From Tubulanus polymorphus (Eukaryota > Nemertea > Palaeonemertea > Tubulaniformes > Tubulanidae), in assembly GCF_964204645.1 (NCBI RefSeq), contig NC_134028.1, positions 5,802,501-5,866,500 on the forward strand: a stretch of 64,000 nt of DNA. The letters run 5' to 3'. Shown here in pieces: positions 10,409 to 22,500 of the stretch. The notes beneath the pieces are model-generated. The model did not search any database. It worked only from the letters and a program-made list of their open reading frames with translations, and was not told where the DNA came from. Within the stretch, counting starts at the first letter, position 1; each line of letters starts with the position of its first letter. The position numbers and the translations under genes are program-made.

Positions 10409-13022
10409 ATGGGGAAGAGTGGAAAAGGACAAAGTAGCCGTGGTGCAGGGAAAAACAGGGATAAACCAAAACATCATGGAAAATTTGGTCGTTCTCGCGA
10501 CTCTAAATTCAGTGAAGATCGATTTCGTGAACGGTGTCAAGAGGGTATTTTTTCATTATTCGGAATCTTTAACCAAAAACCTGTTTTATGATGTTTATGA
10601 TATAATTCTGAATTTTAAATCCTGTAGACCCCGAAGGTGAATTGTGGGATAAGACGGCTGATAAGTACTCTGTACCATGTCCTGTCGCGATGTGGGACTT
10701 GGAGCATTGTGACCCGAAAAAATGTTCCGGCCGAAAGTTGGCTCGTCTCGGTTATGTGAGAACGCTGAAACTTAATCAAAGATTTCACGGTTTGATTCTG
10801 TCACCGATGGGAACAAAATGTGTCTCCCCAGAAGACAGGTATGCGATGATATTCAGATCCATACAAATAATCTTTTAAGGAGGGTAAAAATATTGTTTTC
10901 TGGAAAGAAGAAATGAAATCATGTCCTGTCTTTATGACTTGTTGGTGGATAAGGTGTTTAACTCATAACTCTTAAGAGGTTGTGGGTTCGAATCCTAGTG
11001 AAACCATGTTATTTTAGCATGATATATTTTTTATTTTCTAATCTTATGTGAAGTGCATAGATTACTATGTAGATAATAAGAATCAAGATATATGAAGAAA
11101 ATGAATTATTATCATTAATTAATACATTATCAGTGTTTCCCAACTCACTGATCTAAGAACAAAAGTTGTAAACTAATACAAGTCATCAGCATGTTGATGT
11201 TGACTAGTGATACCTAGAAGTAGAAGAATCATCTTTTCAGAAATAGTTTAACTCAATGATGAAATTAATTCTGATTGTGTAAAAATAGATGTCGAACTCT
11301 TGGAACAATGACTATGTATGTATGTATGACTTGAAACTGGACAGGCTACAATTATATATAATTTTGTCATTTATTAAATCTTAGAAAAATCTCTTTTCAA
11401 GACCAATCGTGGAAGAACATGGCGTCGCTGTGGTCGACTGTTCATGGGCGAAATTAGACGAAACTCCTTTTGATAAGATGAAAGGTCGACATACTCGTTT
11501 ATTGCCATATTTAGTAGCCGTAAATCCTATCAATTACGGGCGTCCGTGCAAGTTGAGCTGTGTTGAAGCATATGCCGCCACCTTTTATATTGTCGGTAAG
11601 GAAGTCCCAACATCAGGGTTGACTTTCACAAAAAACCTTCTCCATTAATTCAGGTTATGTTAAATCTATTTTTCACAGGGTTTCTCAGTTAGTGAAAGTC
11701 TTCATCTTTGATTTGATTTATTTTGCATAAATAATTGGTTCAGGGATTATAACAGAACATGATGATAACATGATATATAGGTAGTCGGTGTAGCAATAAT
11801 TTACGCGAGGAATTGAAGAAAAGCCAAAAAGGCTTTGAATTTTCCCCAAAAATAAAAACGGTCTCTAAAACTTAAAATTTCAAGGCGTGCCACTAAAATT
11901 TAACGATGAATTCTAAAATAGTTTTGAAGATACTTTATAGATGGGTTTGGAAAATATATTTTGAAAGTCTTTGAAATTCTTCTCTCAGGGAGGTTATTAA
12001 CTAAGCCTGTCAAACAAGCAGCCGACTGATAGGCAAACAAATGCAATATCATCGCCTTTGAACTGAACTCTAAACTGGTATTTTCAGGTTTGGAGCAATA
12101 TGGTGAAACATTGTTGAAGCAGTTTAAATGGGGAGCAGGATTTTATGATCTTAACCGTGAAATATTAGATCGATACGCGGCTTGTAAAACGGGAGCGGAA
12201 GTTGTGAAAGTTCAACAAGATTATCTTGAACAGTTAGAAAAAGAACACAAAGCTGCCCGGGAACAAGGTATCATTCTATGCTTTATCTCTACTGATTGAG
12301 TTGTTATGATATCTACCACTAATTATGATATCAGGAACTAATCTCTTTCAAATTAATCTGAGTTCGATGATTGTTAAATGTAAATAAAACTTTTGACTGA
12401 ACCCTTGATTTTGCCATCACATGAGAATTTCTTTGAACAGCTTAAAGCGTAAGACAGAATACATGTATCTGAAATTGGGTTTCTAAAACAAAATCATCTG
12501 TTTATTCATCATTTATGTACCTGGTAATTATTTGTTTTCAGATCTCACTGATATTGATCTTGAAGAAGGTAACTTCAATCCAAACCGACGATTAGACTTA
12601 CCCCCATCGTACAGGTAATCAATAACTTATCACTTATATTCCTGCAAAAGAATTAATCAAGACGTGGCTTTGCTTGTTCATGTTATGTTTGGAAAAAGCC
12701 AAATACCGGGTATTTTTTATTTTGGAAAGCTTTAAAGAATGTTGCTTCTTGTGATCTTATTTCGGAAATCTATCAATTTTTCAGCAGTTCGTCCTCATCA
12801 GAGGAAGAAGAAAGTGATGATGATGATGATGACGATGATGATAATTTCGAAGGAAATCGTGATTCAGCTGATGAGGAAAATAAGAACGACGAGCACCACG
12901 ATGCGAAGGATAGTTATATAAATGAACTGACTGATGGGATTTCTCAGGAACTAGTTGTTGAATCTCAGTGCGATACGATTGAAAGTAACGTGTCTAGTCA
13001 TAGAGAAAATAAAGTTTCATAA
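10409..13022 (+). CDS. TSR3: 18S rRNA aminocarboxypropyltransferase TSR3
   Basis: Transfers the 3-amino-3-carboxypropyl group of S-adenosylmethionine to the hypermodified pseudouridine of 18S rRNA, a late cytoplasmic step of 40S maturation. Six exons: 10409-10544, 10628-10838, 11402-11595, 12088-12267, 12542-12614, 12785-13022. They total 1032 nt (343 aa) and all junctions are in frame. Family signatures are [50 protein letters not shown] and [15 protein letters not shown], which form the DUF367 catalytic core. The N-terminus (about 40 residues) is Lys/Arg-rich. The C-terminus is a low-complexity acidic tail with a run of nine Asp after six Ser, a common TSR3 feature. The ATG at 10409 gives MGKSGKG; no in-frame ATG lies just upstream. 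It is divergent from IFT56. Confidence 0.97.
10945..11010 (+). repeat. tRNA-like segment, probably a SINE head
   Basis: In TSR3 intron 2 an A-box-like word (GTGGATAAGGTG) is followed about 40 bp later by GGGTTCGAATCCTAG, a near-perfect B box. A CAT-containing loop lies between. The acceptor stem does not pair and the T stem has a mismatch, so this looks like a degenerate tRNA or the head of a tRNA-derived SINE rather than a working tRNA gene. Confidence 0.4.
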
Positions 13023-13077
13023 ATGCATTCATTCGTTGTTCTGTTGTCTTCTTAGTGCCGGTTAAACGTTGGTATTC

Positions 13078-13083
13078 AATAAA
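13078..13083 (+). terminator. TSR3: TSR3 poly(A) signal
   Basis: AATAAA 56 nt after the TSR3 stop codon, giving a very short 3' UTR. Confidence 0.6.
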
Positions 13084-13210
13084 GCACCGGTTGATAACTC
13101 TCATGTTGATTGGATGCCGAGCGGGTCGAGAAGCAAATATTTGAAAGTAAACCCATTTAAAATCCATGGTTTCTCGAGTTGATCGAATCAGGGAGTTGCT
13201 GAAATCTACG

Positions 13211-13235
13211 TATTGTATTGTATTGTATTGTATTC
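13211..13235. repeat. Pentanucleotide microsatellite
   Basis: Five tandem TATTG-type units, the last being TATTC, in the spacer after TSR3. Confidence 0.8.
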
Positions 13236-13367
13236 AACAGATCTTTATCAAATTCGCGTGCTTTTTGTGATTTAGTGATATGACGAAGTGAAATGGTAAT
13301 TTTTCGTACCCTAATAGCCCTACTAGTCGCAATGTAGTTTGATTCAGCTAAATATCTAATAAATATC

Positions 13368-13373
13368 TTTATT
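13368..13373 (-). terminator. Poly(A) signal of the 13454-14931 gene
   Basis: AATAAA on the minus strand (TTTATT on the plus strand), about 80 nt past the stop codon at 13454. Confidence 0.55.
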
Positions 13374-13453
13374 CACAAAAATTTACAAACTTCAACGTAT
13401 GTTTATGAATAACCAAAATAAAACTCGTTATTTACAGTCACAAGACACATGCG

Positions 13454-14931
13454 CTATGTCAATATATCCCTGGCTTTACTGTCATTTGCCGTGCTAGCCA
13501 TGATCCTTGACAACTGGTTCATGTTCTTTTTAACTTTATACCTATAAACCCACGGTACGTCTCTACGCGCTAAAAAGTTCTTTGGCGGCGGTAAATAGCT
13601 CAGATCACCACCGGGCGGGTGGTCACCGGGGCCTGGTATCAAATTAGGATATGTATGCGTATAAAACGGATATCTTCGCGCGCTAACTTGATTCGGATCC
13701 GATCGTCTGTTGTCGACGTCACTTCCACCGGCGGCGTTGTAATAACGAGCAGTCATCTCTGGACTTGGAGCTATTTCAAAATGTTTCTGTATCTGAAAAA
13801 GATATGATAATTCGTAAATTCAAAAGGGACATTTTTTGCCTTAATCCATCGTGGCCGGTTACACAGTTTGATCCAGTTTTTGGGGGGTAATTTTTAGTTT
13901 CAACTCCGTGTCAAGATATAAATTAATTCACAACTAGGGATCGTTCGTTTATATTATACGTACGCACGAAATACGGTATGGATTTTTTCAAATTGGCCTT
14001 TTCCCCACGCAACGCAATTGCATTAACTTCTCCCCTCTCCTGATGGGTACGTAATAAATGAATGCCCCCTCCCCCGAGCTAGATCCTGTGCAAGGGGACA
14101 TAAATTCAAAACTTGCCGCACTAACATTTCGAACCTTTTTTATTTCTGGAAGGGTTCCGGGTGTATCCTGGCAACATGATTGTCTTGGAGAGAAAAAACG
14201 ATCCACTGTCACGCGTTTAGCATTATCGAAACACAGGGATAAAAGGATTTATTTGGTAAGAACCTTTTACTGGCATATTAAACCGTAAAACGGGTTATGT
14301 TTTTTTCTACGCGAGTTTTTGTCTTGAAAGGGTCAAAGAATGCCACCATATAACACGGCACACATAAACATATATACGGTACAAGTCGTTATGGGCTATA
14401 TTATAGTAAAATATATTCATATGAATCTTCAGTTCTGTAATTCTTGAAGCCGTTGAAATATAGGCCTTATGTAAATGATATCGTTTAAGTTTCGCTGTAT
14501 TTCGTCAAAAAGATTTAATCTTTTTTTCTAATTCAACTTTAATCTACTGCATATTTTCTGTAATAATCTTGTGAAAATACTAAAATTACCTGATTCTGTC
14601 TGTCCATCGAGTCTCTGCTTGACAATCTCAGTTTGTTCGCTGGTGGAAACTGATTCGCGAATTCCCTCGGAGTTGCTCTCGGCGTTCCCCGAGCTAGCGG
14701 TGGTACGGACACCGCCTGGTCCAGGCCGATAACCGCCGGTTTACTGGTTGGTTTCGACCGAAATCTGACGGCGTACTCCTCTGCCGACATCGAAGTTACT
14801 GGCGTTGCCCGGTTGTATTTCGGAGTTGTGCTTGGTGACGTCATAGTGAAAGCGTAAACGTCATAGAAGCTGAAATTTGGAGGAGCGATTTGACAGTAGC
14901 TCCCGTACTGGCCGCGATTTGTAGAAATCAT
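13454..14931 (-). CDS. Unrecognised 226-aa protein, two exons
   Basis: Exon 14590-14931 (114 codons, from the ATG at 14931) joins exon 13454-13792 (112 codons plus TAG) in phase 0 through clean borders (CAG|GTAATT and TTTTCAG|ATA). The product is 226 aa, has no signal peptide or membrane segment, and is rich in Pro, Ser, Arg and Tyr. Segments include MSAEEYAVRFRSKPTSKP, RGTPRATPREFANQFPPANK, and a conserved-looking end with FLARRDVPWVYRYKVKKNMN. I do not recognise the family. The composition (Tyr/Pro/Arg-rich, little predicted secondary structure) is reminiscent of small axonemal microtubule-associated proteins, and IFT56 is a near neighbour, but that link is only a guess. A minus-strand poly(A) signal lies about 80 nt downstream. 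Confidence is high that it is a gene and low for any function. Confidence 0.8.
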
Positions 14932-17836
14932 GATAATCTGGTGTTTACGCTAATAACCGAAACTGTCAATCACAATTAAATTCGAGGCGTTTTTATGACG
15001 CCACAATAAATCCAAGTTGAATAACAAACCCTTGTGAAACTAGGATGGCATTTCATTTAGAAATTCTTTAATCCTTTTCTTAGTAGCTCTATGCGGACTC
15101 GAGTACATAAAGCAGATTAAAATCAAGTGCTGTCTTTACCAATATACGTATTTTCTGATTCCGTTTCGCTAAACGGTTCTTGAATTAGAGGGTATACGTT
15201 ATAATACGAATCTTACCCAACCAAAACATGACCGACCTTATACACAACAAGACCAACGTTATTGTAATTATTGCGGAAATCTCTTTATTTCGTTCTAGTA
15301 TGTGGTCTTTTCAAAATAACCGGTCATTACAATTTGCACGATTCTTTCACCGTTCCTACGCATAAACGTTTATACCGCATGGGACTTCATTTACCGTAAC
15401 AGCTCGCCCATTAAAACCAACCACTTCCAAAAGGCGATAAAAGACCTTTCGTGCATTTTTATTCAGCTAATTTTTTCAGCTATCATGTAATGAATTTAAA
15501 GTAATATCGAGCTCGGGCGCGTTCCAACAAAGTTTCCCACCGATTCGAATCGTCCATAAATTATAGACAGCACGCGACACGTTTTGGGGATACAATATTG
15601 TAAAGTAATTAAGGGATTAATAATTAACACGCTCAGCTATTAGTTTTTCTCGTTTCACCCTCGACGAGATCTCGAGACCTGACACGCTATGCACACGTGC
15701 TAAGATCATTCTCTCTCCCCCACAGGACTAAGTCACAGCGATCAAATACATGTTTTGATTTTCTAGAAACATATTTTCGGTAAGTTTGCTCCAGCTTTGC
15801 TTTTCAATCTCGGCGCTGCTTTACAACATGCAAGCGATGGGGAATTCTAAGCAGCGATGTACCTCATCGTTGTTATATCCTGTTACAAGTTGTATTTAGA
15901 ACTACGCCAAGGTCACCGCTCGGAACTAGGGAATTAATTTGCGGGGAAAACTCTTCTTCTTGCAGCAGCCACTAAGAAAAGCTGCCTCTCACTTGTAGTT
16001 TTAGATATTGCTGTAAATCAGAGCGCTAGCGGTTATCAGTAATCTTCGCTAGTAAGATATTTTCGTAAATCGAGTCGAACAGACTGCCAGAGCGCGAACA
16101 AACAGTTCTCCTGAATTGCGTTTCAATACGATGATAACACATTTGACCGATGCAGACATCGAAAGAATTTCGACTTTTTTTACGAGTGCTAAAAGTTGAA
16201 TGCTATTTCTCGACGAAATATAATGTTTTCTGGTCTATTGGTTTTACCGGGTGGTTTGCAGTACCTTCTCAGCCGGTAGTACGTACATAACAGAATATAT
16301 ATCGCTGCACTCTAAGCGTAACTGTTCATTATAAGCTTCCAGGACTTAATCGCATATTTTTGTGTGCATTTTAGATCATTGTTTTTTTTCCAAATTTCGT
16401 TTTATACATTACGATCAAAAGACTTTTTTGATAAGTTTGAATGTGTACCGAGGATATAGTGAGCTGGTGCATGGCTGGGCAGGTAAGGTCGAACGAAAAA
16501 GGTGCCAAAACATTGGTATAAAACAATCAAAACATTGTACTCATTAACGACGTATTTTCTTAATGATATAATGATAATATAGAATTTCTGAGTTTGATAT
16601 TTCTGAATGTTGCGCGTTAGAATCTCGAAGTGCCTTCAGATATCGTAGACCAATCAATCTCTTAATGTTAAAAGGTTATACATAACAAGTACAGTTGCTT
16701 GCATGTACATGCAACGGTTATTGATATAGCATAATGATATTCATATATCGCACGACTGAGGAGCTATTTCTAACGAAAACATAATAAAACACAACCATTG
16801 TCGGTCGGTAGATATGTACTATGTACATCCCGAAAGATTTGTTTCCATAAATTCGATAGATTCATGTTCACGGGAATAATTATGTTTCAATAAAATGCAA
16901 TGAATGAAAAAATGCGCTGCGGTTTTCGTTTAAGAAAATTTGGTTTTAGCCCATATAATATTATAAGTAAATAAATCACTCATTCATATCGTCCGAAAGA
17001 AACTTTGAACTACTGTTCACTGTCTGATGCAATATCAATGTCAAGTACGTAAATCATTCGGGTATTAAATGTGTTTTATTTCGAAATTCTACTCATTGTC
17101 AACGTAAAGATTATAATTTGAAGCAAAAATATAAGTAACTTGGTAAATCATGGAGTGGTATTATACACGTATTCAATCAAATTGAAAAAGATCTTGTTTG
17201 AAAAAGGTTATCAACTCAGAGATTTTGTGGCCCGAAACAACCGCCTTAGTGTCCCATACACCACGGTACTCGTTTCAAACGAAATCGTAACGTGCCTTTA
17301 AACAACGACCGGTTGGAAACCAGCGGTATTTAATAGAAATTGCCTAAGAACTATATCCATAAGATTGATTGTTTCGTTTGTTATGAATTTTTCCTTTTTG
17401 AGGCCTCGAGATTGAATAATCTGTCTGTATGATATGAAGAATAATGTCCCAGCTTAAATGTCAGACTACGTATGTACTGTTGTAATTCACATTGATAATG
17501 TCACGGGATCATTGCAGAACCTCAAATTGTTTTTTTTTTCTGTCGCCCAAATATTGCGTAAGGTCGAGGAAATCTCATTTATATGTTATCATAAGAAACC
17601 CAACTTTCTTGAGACCTATTCATCCATAAGAAAGCATTTGTGAATGTGTTTTCTGAGGATGGTTTCTGCGTGGTTTGTATGAAATAACTTATTACATTAA
17701 CGATGCCAAGCGCGGGGACTATTGTATTTCATATACCTGCAATTCTAATTAATCTTCCAAGTCTATGGAGGTTGGGGATTTTGCCTGCATCTGCATAAAT
17801 GAATTGTGAATCTTTCTCTTTTTAGGTAAACCATAG
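14932..17836. other. Spacer and probable 5' regions, no coding exon found
   Basis: Contains the promoter of the 13454-14931 gene and possibly non-coding first exons of the plus-strand gene ending at 18430. For example, a good donor (TTTTCG|GTAAGT) follows about 15780. No frame resembles protein, and no repeats shared with the rest of the window were noticed. Confidence 0.4.
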
Positions 17837-18430
17837 ATTCAGTATTTCATAACCGTGGCTGGACTGTCTTTCATTACGGGTTTCATCCCGGCTGTTGAAC
17901 GCAGAAACTTGTTTAAATTCCGCAACCGAAAAGACGATAACCTCAGTATGGCTTCCGTATCTCCGTTTACGATCAGCCCACAACAGGCGAATATTCTCGT
18001 CAACGAGAACAATTTTCACGGACATGACAATCTAAGTTGTTTTCTGATGCAGATCTCCTGTCGTTCGGTTTACGGCGAGCATCCTGTTCCTCAATCGGCA
18101 ATTAAGAAACTTCCTCGTCTAATTAACGGTATTCCACTAGGCGCCGGAACACTGACCTCGGAACAAACCTCCAATATACGATGGCGCTACGTGGAAGGCT
18201 CCGGGGTTTCTGGTGTCCACACTTTCTTGTCGCATCCGCTCACGACAGATGAAGCTATTCACTCAAAGGCAGCATTTCGAGATCGTCTAATGCAAAAGTC
18301 ACAACTTGTATTCGGTGACGTCACCGTCAAAGCAAACATTGTTTTGTCAAAATGTATGTCGTACGATGCTGATTTTTTCATCAACGATATCGCGGATTCC
18401 TTCGATTCTGGGTTACATTTTAAAGATTGA
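17837..18430 (+). CDS. Terminal exon of an unrecognised gene
   Basis: A long open frame of about 198 codons ends at TGA 18428-18430. It is closed upstream by TAG 17834-17836, whose AG can serve as a splice acceptor after a pyrimidine run. The first internal ATG is at 17948 and would give a 160-aa single-exon product; otherwise this is a 3' exon whose 5' exons I could not place. The protein is globular-looking, with no membrane segment and no low complexity. Stretches include LVNENNFHGHDNLSCFLMQ, LPRLINGIPLGAGTLTSEQT and FRDRLMQKSQLVFGDVTVKA. No family is recognised. Even codon use and an AATAAA-containing 3' region support a real gene. Confidence 0.6.
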   Translation: MQYFITVAGLSFITGFIPAVERRNLFKFRNRKDDNLSMASVSPFTISPQQANILVNENNFHGHDNLSCFLMQISCRSVYGEHPVPQSAIKKLPRLINGIPLGAGTLTSEQTSNIRWRYVEGSGVSGVHTFLSHPLTTDEAIHSKAAFRDRLMQKSQLVFGDVTVKANIVLSKCMSYDADFFINDIADSFDSGLHFKD

Positions 18431-19065
18431 TGATAGTTTAAGATTTGTTATATATGTAGTATGTATCTGGTGAACTGTGATATTGTATTTAAGTGTTATT
18501 TGCTTGGCCCCAGTCATCATGAAGACATTGGAGTAACCTCAAAATCACTGAGTTAAACTCTTAAAAGCTTGAAATCATCGATAGGTAAAATCTTAATCTG
18601 TAAACTTCAGAATCTCTTTTTCATAAAGCGGTAGTCCAATATGTGATTGTGTACAATACTTATATTCTAGCCAATATATCAGACAAATATTCTAAAGAGT
18701 CAGTTTCATTTAGTTATGAATAATTGTTTTCTTTTTTTAATATAGATGATTGTTTTGCATGTTTTTTGTTGTTGATGGCAACTTGTTTTTGTTTTTATTA
18801 ATCACTATTATATGATTGTACATGAAGTCACGAATTGGTAGCTCTTAAACGGGTTTGTCAAATCATTGATCATCTAGTTTGATTATAAGATGATTTGTTG
18901 TTAGTTTCTCTGCGAAAGCGAGTTCAATAAATACGAATACAGACGGTTAGATATCAATAAAAAGAAATCGGATATTTTAATCTAGATTATTGTGTTGAAT
19001 CGATGCACGAATCAAAACGTAATAAACATTCAGAATTTTTCACTTTCAGGCAAGCATTCTATTGG
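18431..19065. other. 3' UTR of the plus gene; tail-to-tail junction
   Basis: AT-rich with two plus-strand AATAAA signals (18926-18931 and 18956-18961). The minus-strand coding exon ends at 19066, so the two genes converge here with little spacer. Confidence 0.5.
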
Positions 19066-20286
19066 TTATTCTGTTGCCTTGCGTTCGGCTTTGAGAGCGT
19101 CTTCTATTTTTTCCTCGAGTATCGATTCTTTTCCAGTGATATCTGAAATACATACGCCAGAAACTGATATCGGCTAATATAGTAAATAAGTACAACGTAT
19201 CATAATCAACGAGGGTCCCCTGAAATGGTATTTACCTGACGACGCTGACTGCTTTTTAGTATCGTCAAAACCGCTCTTTGTGGTCTCGATACCATCACCT
19301 TGAATCCGTTCACCAACAATCTCTGCTAAGAAAACAATAGAAAAGCATCTAAATACGTGTTTGTACAACATTTCATCAGGCTTAAAGCAAAATTCTTGAA
19401 AACTACTTCTACAGCATTCGCTGAAATGGGAGGATATGCCTAGTGGGGTGAGGCATGAAAATGCCTGACGCCATAACCGGTCGTGGAGGCTGATAAAGAG
19501 GAAAAATCATAGTAGAAAATACGACACTCAGAGAAATTTCATCAAGGATGACAGGTATAGATATGGTGGCTGATTTATGAAAATTCTTTCGGAATTAAGG
19601 CGACAAAGCGCCAAAATGCAAAACTATTAGAAATACCAGCTGAAATTACACCAAAACCCATTTTGGTGCGATATGAATGATCTACTTGCCTCTTTCCTTA
19701 TCGTCCTCAATTGCCTTCTTTTCGACGCTAAAAAATTAAAAAGAATATGATAAACATTCGTTAAATTGGTCCTCAAACAAAAGTTCAACTGTTCATTGCT
19801 GTATATTTACAAGACACACCTGGCTATCTGGGGTTTACGCCGAGTGGACTTAATTCTGGAACTCAAGGACCACCAATTACACGCCGCAGTTAAAATAATC
19901 AACGCCAAAATTGTATGGAATATCCAATGCATGGTATACACTCCTATAGGAAAATTGACAGAAAGAGAAAAAATGAAAACTTGTACATACATGAATGATG
20001 ATTTATCGTAAAAGTTCCACCCATTTGGGAGGTGGTTCTGGCTACCGATTGAATATTTCCAGCAGTCATATAAGTTCATGAATGATAGCCATCAATTGAC
20101 GTACCGGTAATGCACTTTCAGTATCTATACAACCTCATTACCTTCGTAGAATTTGAGTCGGTCAATTTCTATATTGAGTTTATCGATAATCTTATCATTC
20201 TGTTCACGTTGTGACGCTAGAACGGCATTGTCAGTTTTGCAAGCGCTAATTTCATCCTTGTGCTTAATATGAATATTGTGGCCCTC
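19066..20286 (-). CDS. 3' end of a probable coiled-coil protein gene (partial)
   Basis: Four minus-strand exons. 20142-20286 is EGHNIHIKHKDEISACKTD and continues with a heptad-like segment ending IEIDRLKFYE. 19690-19727 is VEKKAIEDDKER. 19236-19325 is EIVGERIQGDGIETTKSG and onward. 19066-19142 is ITGKESILEEKIEDALKAER and ends KATE. The stop TAA is at 19066-19068. The exon at 19690 uses a GC donor (GAG|GCAAGT), the usual form of GC-AG introns. The charged, heptad-like content suggests a coiled coil. One problem remains: 20142-20286 ends in phase 1, whereas 19690-19727 needs phase 2 entry, so an intervening exon of 3n+1 nt between 19728 and 20141 is probably missing from my model. 5' exons must lie beyond the minisatellite or further right and were not found. 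Confidence 0.5.
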
Positions 20287-20411
20287 CTAAAATGAAGAAT
20301 AATCTTAAAAAACTATTATATAAATAACCTCGTCCGAAAAAATAATGTAAAATCCGAAAAGATACATTTTTTGATTCTGTTTTGATGATTTTTTTTCGTG
20401 AAAAATCATCT

Positions 20412-21476
20412 TCTTTGCGGCTGTTTTGAAGCGAAGGCGTCCCTCAAAAAGGTGTAAAATCAAATTTTTTGGCACTTAAACAGGGGCGTCTCTAAAAAAA
20501 GTGTAAGCTGTTTTGGCACTTAAACGAGGGGCGTCCCTCAAAAAAGTGGGAAATCACGGTTTTGGCACTAAAACGAGGACCGTCCCTCAAAAAGTGGGAA
20601 ATTACGGCTTTGGCACTAAAACGAGGAGCGTCCCTCAAAAAGTGGGAAACTACAGCTTTGGCACTAAAACGAGGGGCGTCCCTCAAAAAAGTGGGAAATC
20701 GCGGTTTTAACACTAAAACGAGGAGCGTCCCTCAAAAAGTGGGAAATTACGGTTTTGGCACTAAAACGAGGGGCGTCCCTCAAAAAAGTGGGAAATCGCG
20801 GTTTTAACACTAAAACGAGGATCGTTCCTCAAAAAGTGGGAAATTACGGCTTTGGCACTAAAACGAGGATCGTCCCTCAAAAAAGTGGGAAATCACGGTT
20901 TTGGCACTAAAACGAGGGGCGTCCCTCAAAAAAGTGGGAAATCGCGGTTTTAACACTAAAACGAGGAGCGTCCCTCAAAAAGTGGGAAATTACGGTTTTG
21001 GCACTAAAACGAGGAGCGTCCCTCAAAAAAGTGGGAAATCACGGTTTTAACACTAAAACGAGGAACGTCCCTCAAAAAGTGGGAAATTACGGCTTTGGCA
21101 CTAAAACGAGGAGCGTCCCTCAAAAAGTGGGAAACTACAGCTTTGGCACTAAAACGAGGGGCGTCCCTCAAAAAAGTGGGAAATCACGGTTTTGGCACTA
21201 AAACGAGGAGCGTCCCTCAAAAAAGTGTGAAATGACTGTTATTGCCCTAAAACGAGGGGCGTCCCTCCAAAAAGTGGGAAATCACGGTTTTGGCACTAAA
21301 ACAAGGAGCGTCCCCCAAAAAAGTGTGAAATGACTGTTATTGCACTAAAACAAGGGGCGTCCCTCCAAAAAGTGGGAAATCACTGTTATTGCACTAAAAC
21401 GAGGGCCGTCCCTCAAAAAAGTGTGAAATCGTTGTTTTGGCACTAAAACTAGGGGCACCCAAGCGTGAAATCGTAA
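20412..21476. repeat. Minisatellite, 48/49-bp unit, about 22 copies
   Basis: Tandem units built on 'ggcactaaaacgagg', 'cgtccctcaaaaa' and 'gtgggaaat'. Units of 48 bp (16 codons) alternate with 49 bp when an extra A is present, so any reading frame breaks every few units. Copies become more divergent at both ends. It is not a CRISPR: the unit is contiguous with no unique spacers. Confidence 0.95.
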
Positions 21477-22500
21477 TTTTGGCGGTGAATCGATAAGCTC
21501 CTCGAATAAGCGTTAATCCCAATCTTGATGGTGAAAAGAGTGCCTCTTGAAGAAATCCGTTTTGACGATAAGATGAGGAATGTCACTGCAATATGTGCGA
21601 AATCGCATATGTTCAAACATCAATGATAATTTGAGAGTATTCAACGTGTATCAAAAATGTATTTATTGACCATTAGAAATTTCTATCAATTTGATAAGCG
21701 CAAATGTTCGATTAATTTTACATAATTCTTGATATTCATAATATTTATTGATGAACACATGACTTTTAAACACGCGTTGTATCTAACAACGCTGAATATT
21801 TACAACGAAAGTGGTTATCGTAATAAGTCTTTATTTCATAAAATATGTACACACCAGGTGTAAAAAGATCATACAAAATTAACAACAAGTTCATATACAT
21901 GGAAAAGTGTCACCGTATATATAATCTGAATGCATTATGATTATGGCATAGATTAGAAAAATACTCTCACTCTCATTGGCTTTATTAACAGATACAATAG
22001 TATATAACAACTGCATAATGCTGGACAGAATAAAAGACATGTACATACGGGATCAAATTAACGTGTACAAAATATAGAAATTGACTCAACTATACATAAA
22101 ACATTGCAACTGTGCAATTTATCGTGGTTACAAAATATGTTTTCAGTTTCCTATACACGGAATTATTGAAATGTTGTGTTAATTTAATTTACTCATCCAA
22201 GTTATACAAACGGGTCTCACATTATTCAACAAAATAATTATAAGAAGGCCGTCTACTAATGACGGCGGAATGAGAGAAATGATAAATGTTATAAAACATG
22301 ATGCAGGCATTAAACATGATGATTTTTTGCGGATGATTATGGTTCGATAGAAAATAGCGGATTCACCGTGTATCCATCAAATTCGAACGCAGCTTATTAA
22401 GGGGAGAATTAAGTACGTAACTAAAATCTAGTAAGTTTCTACTTATTTTACTTGAATGGAGGTAAAACTGGTAGTTCTCTGAAGATTTACTTTATTTAGA
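21477..22500. other. No gene seen
   Basis: AT-rich sequence between two tandem arrays. No protein-like frame and no inverted repeats were noticed. Confidence 0.4.

Noticed and set aside
10945-11010. tRNA gene in TSR3 intron 2
   Set aside because: The acceptor stem does not form and the T stem has a mismatch; better read as a SINE head or tRNA relic.
13988-14288. Overlapping ~75-codon frames on both strands
   Set aside because: They fall in the intron of the 13454-14931 gene; no splice sites join them in frame and neither looks conserved.
19807-20079. 90-codon minus-strand frame between coiled-coil exons
   Set aside because: No acceptor or donor arrangement links it in phase, and its composition (Trp- and Ile-rich) is unlike the neighbouring exons.
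20492-21201. Several 65-81-codon open frames on both strands in the minisatellite
   Set aside because: They are translations of the 48-bp repeat unit and shift frame at each 49-bp unit; there are no independent signs of coding.
20412-21476. CRISPR-like regular repeat
   Set aside because: Units are contiguous with no unique spacers, and the genome is animal.
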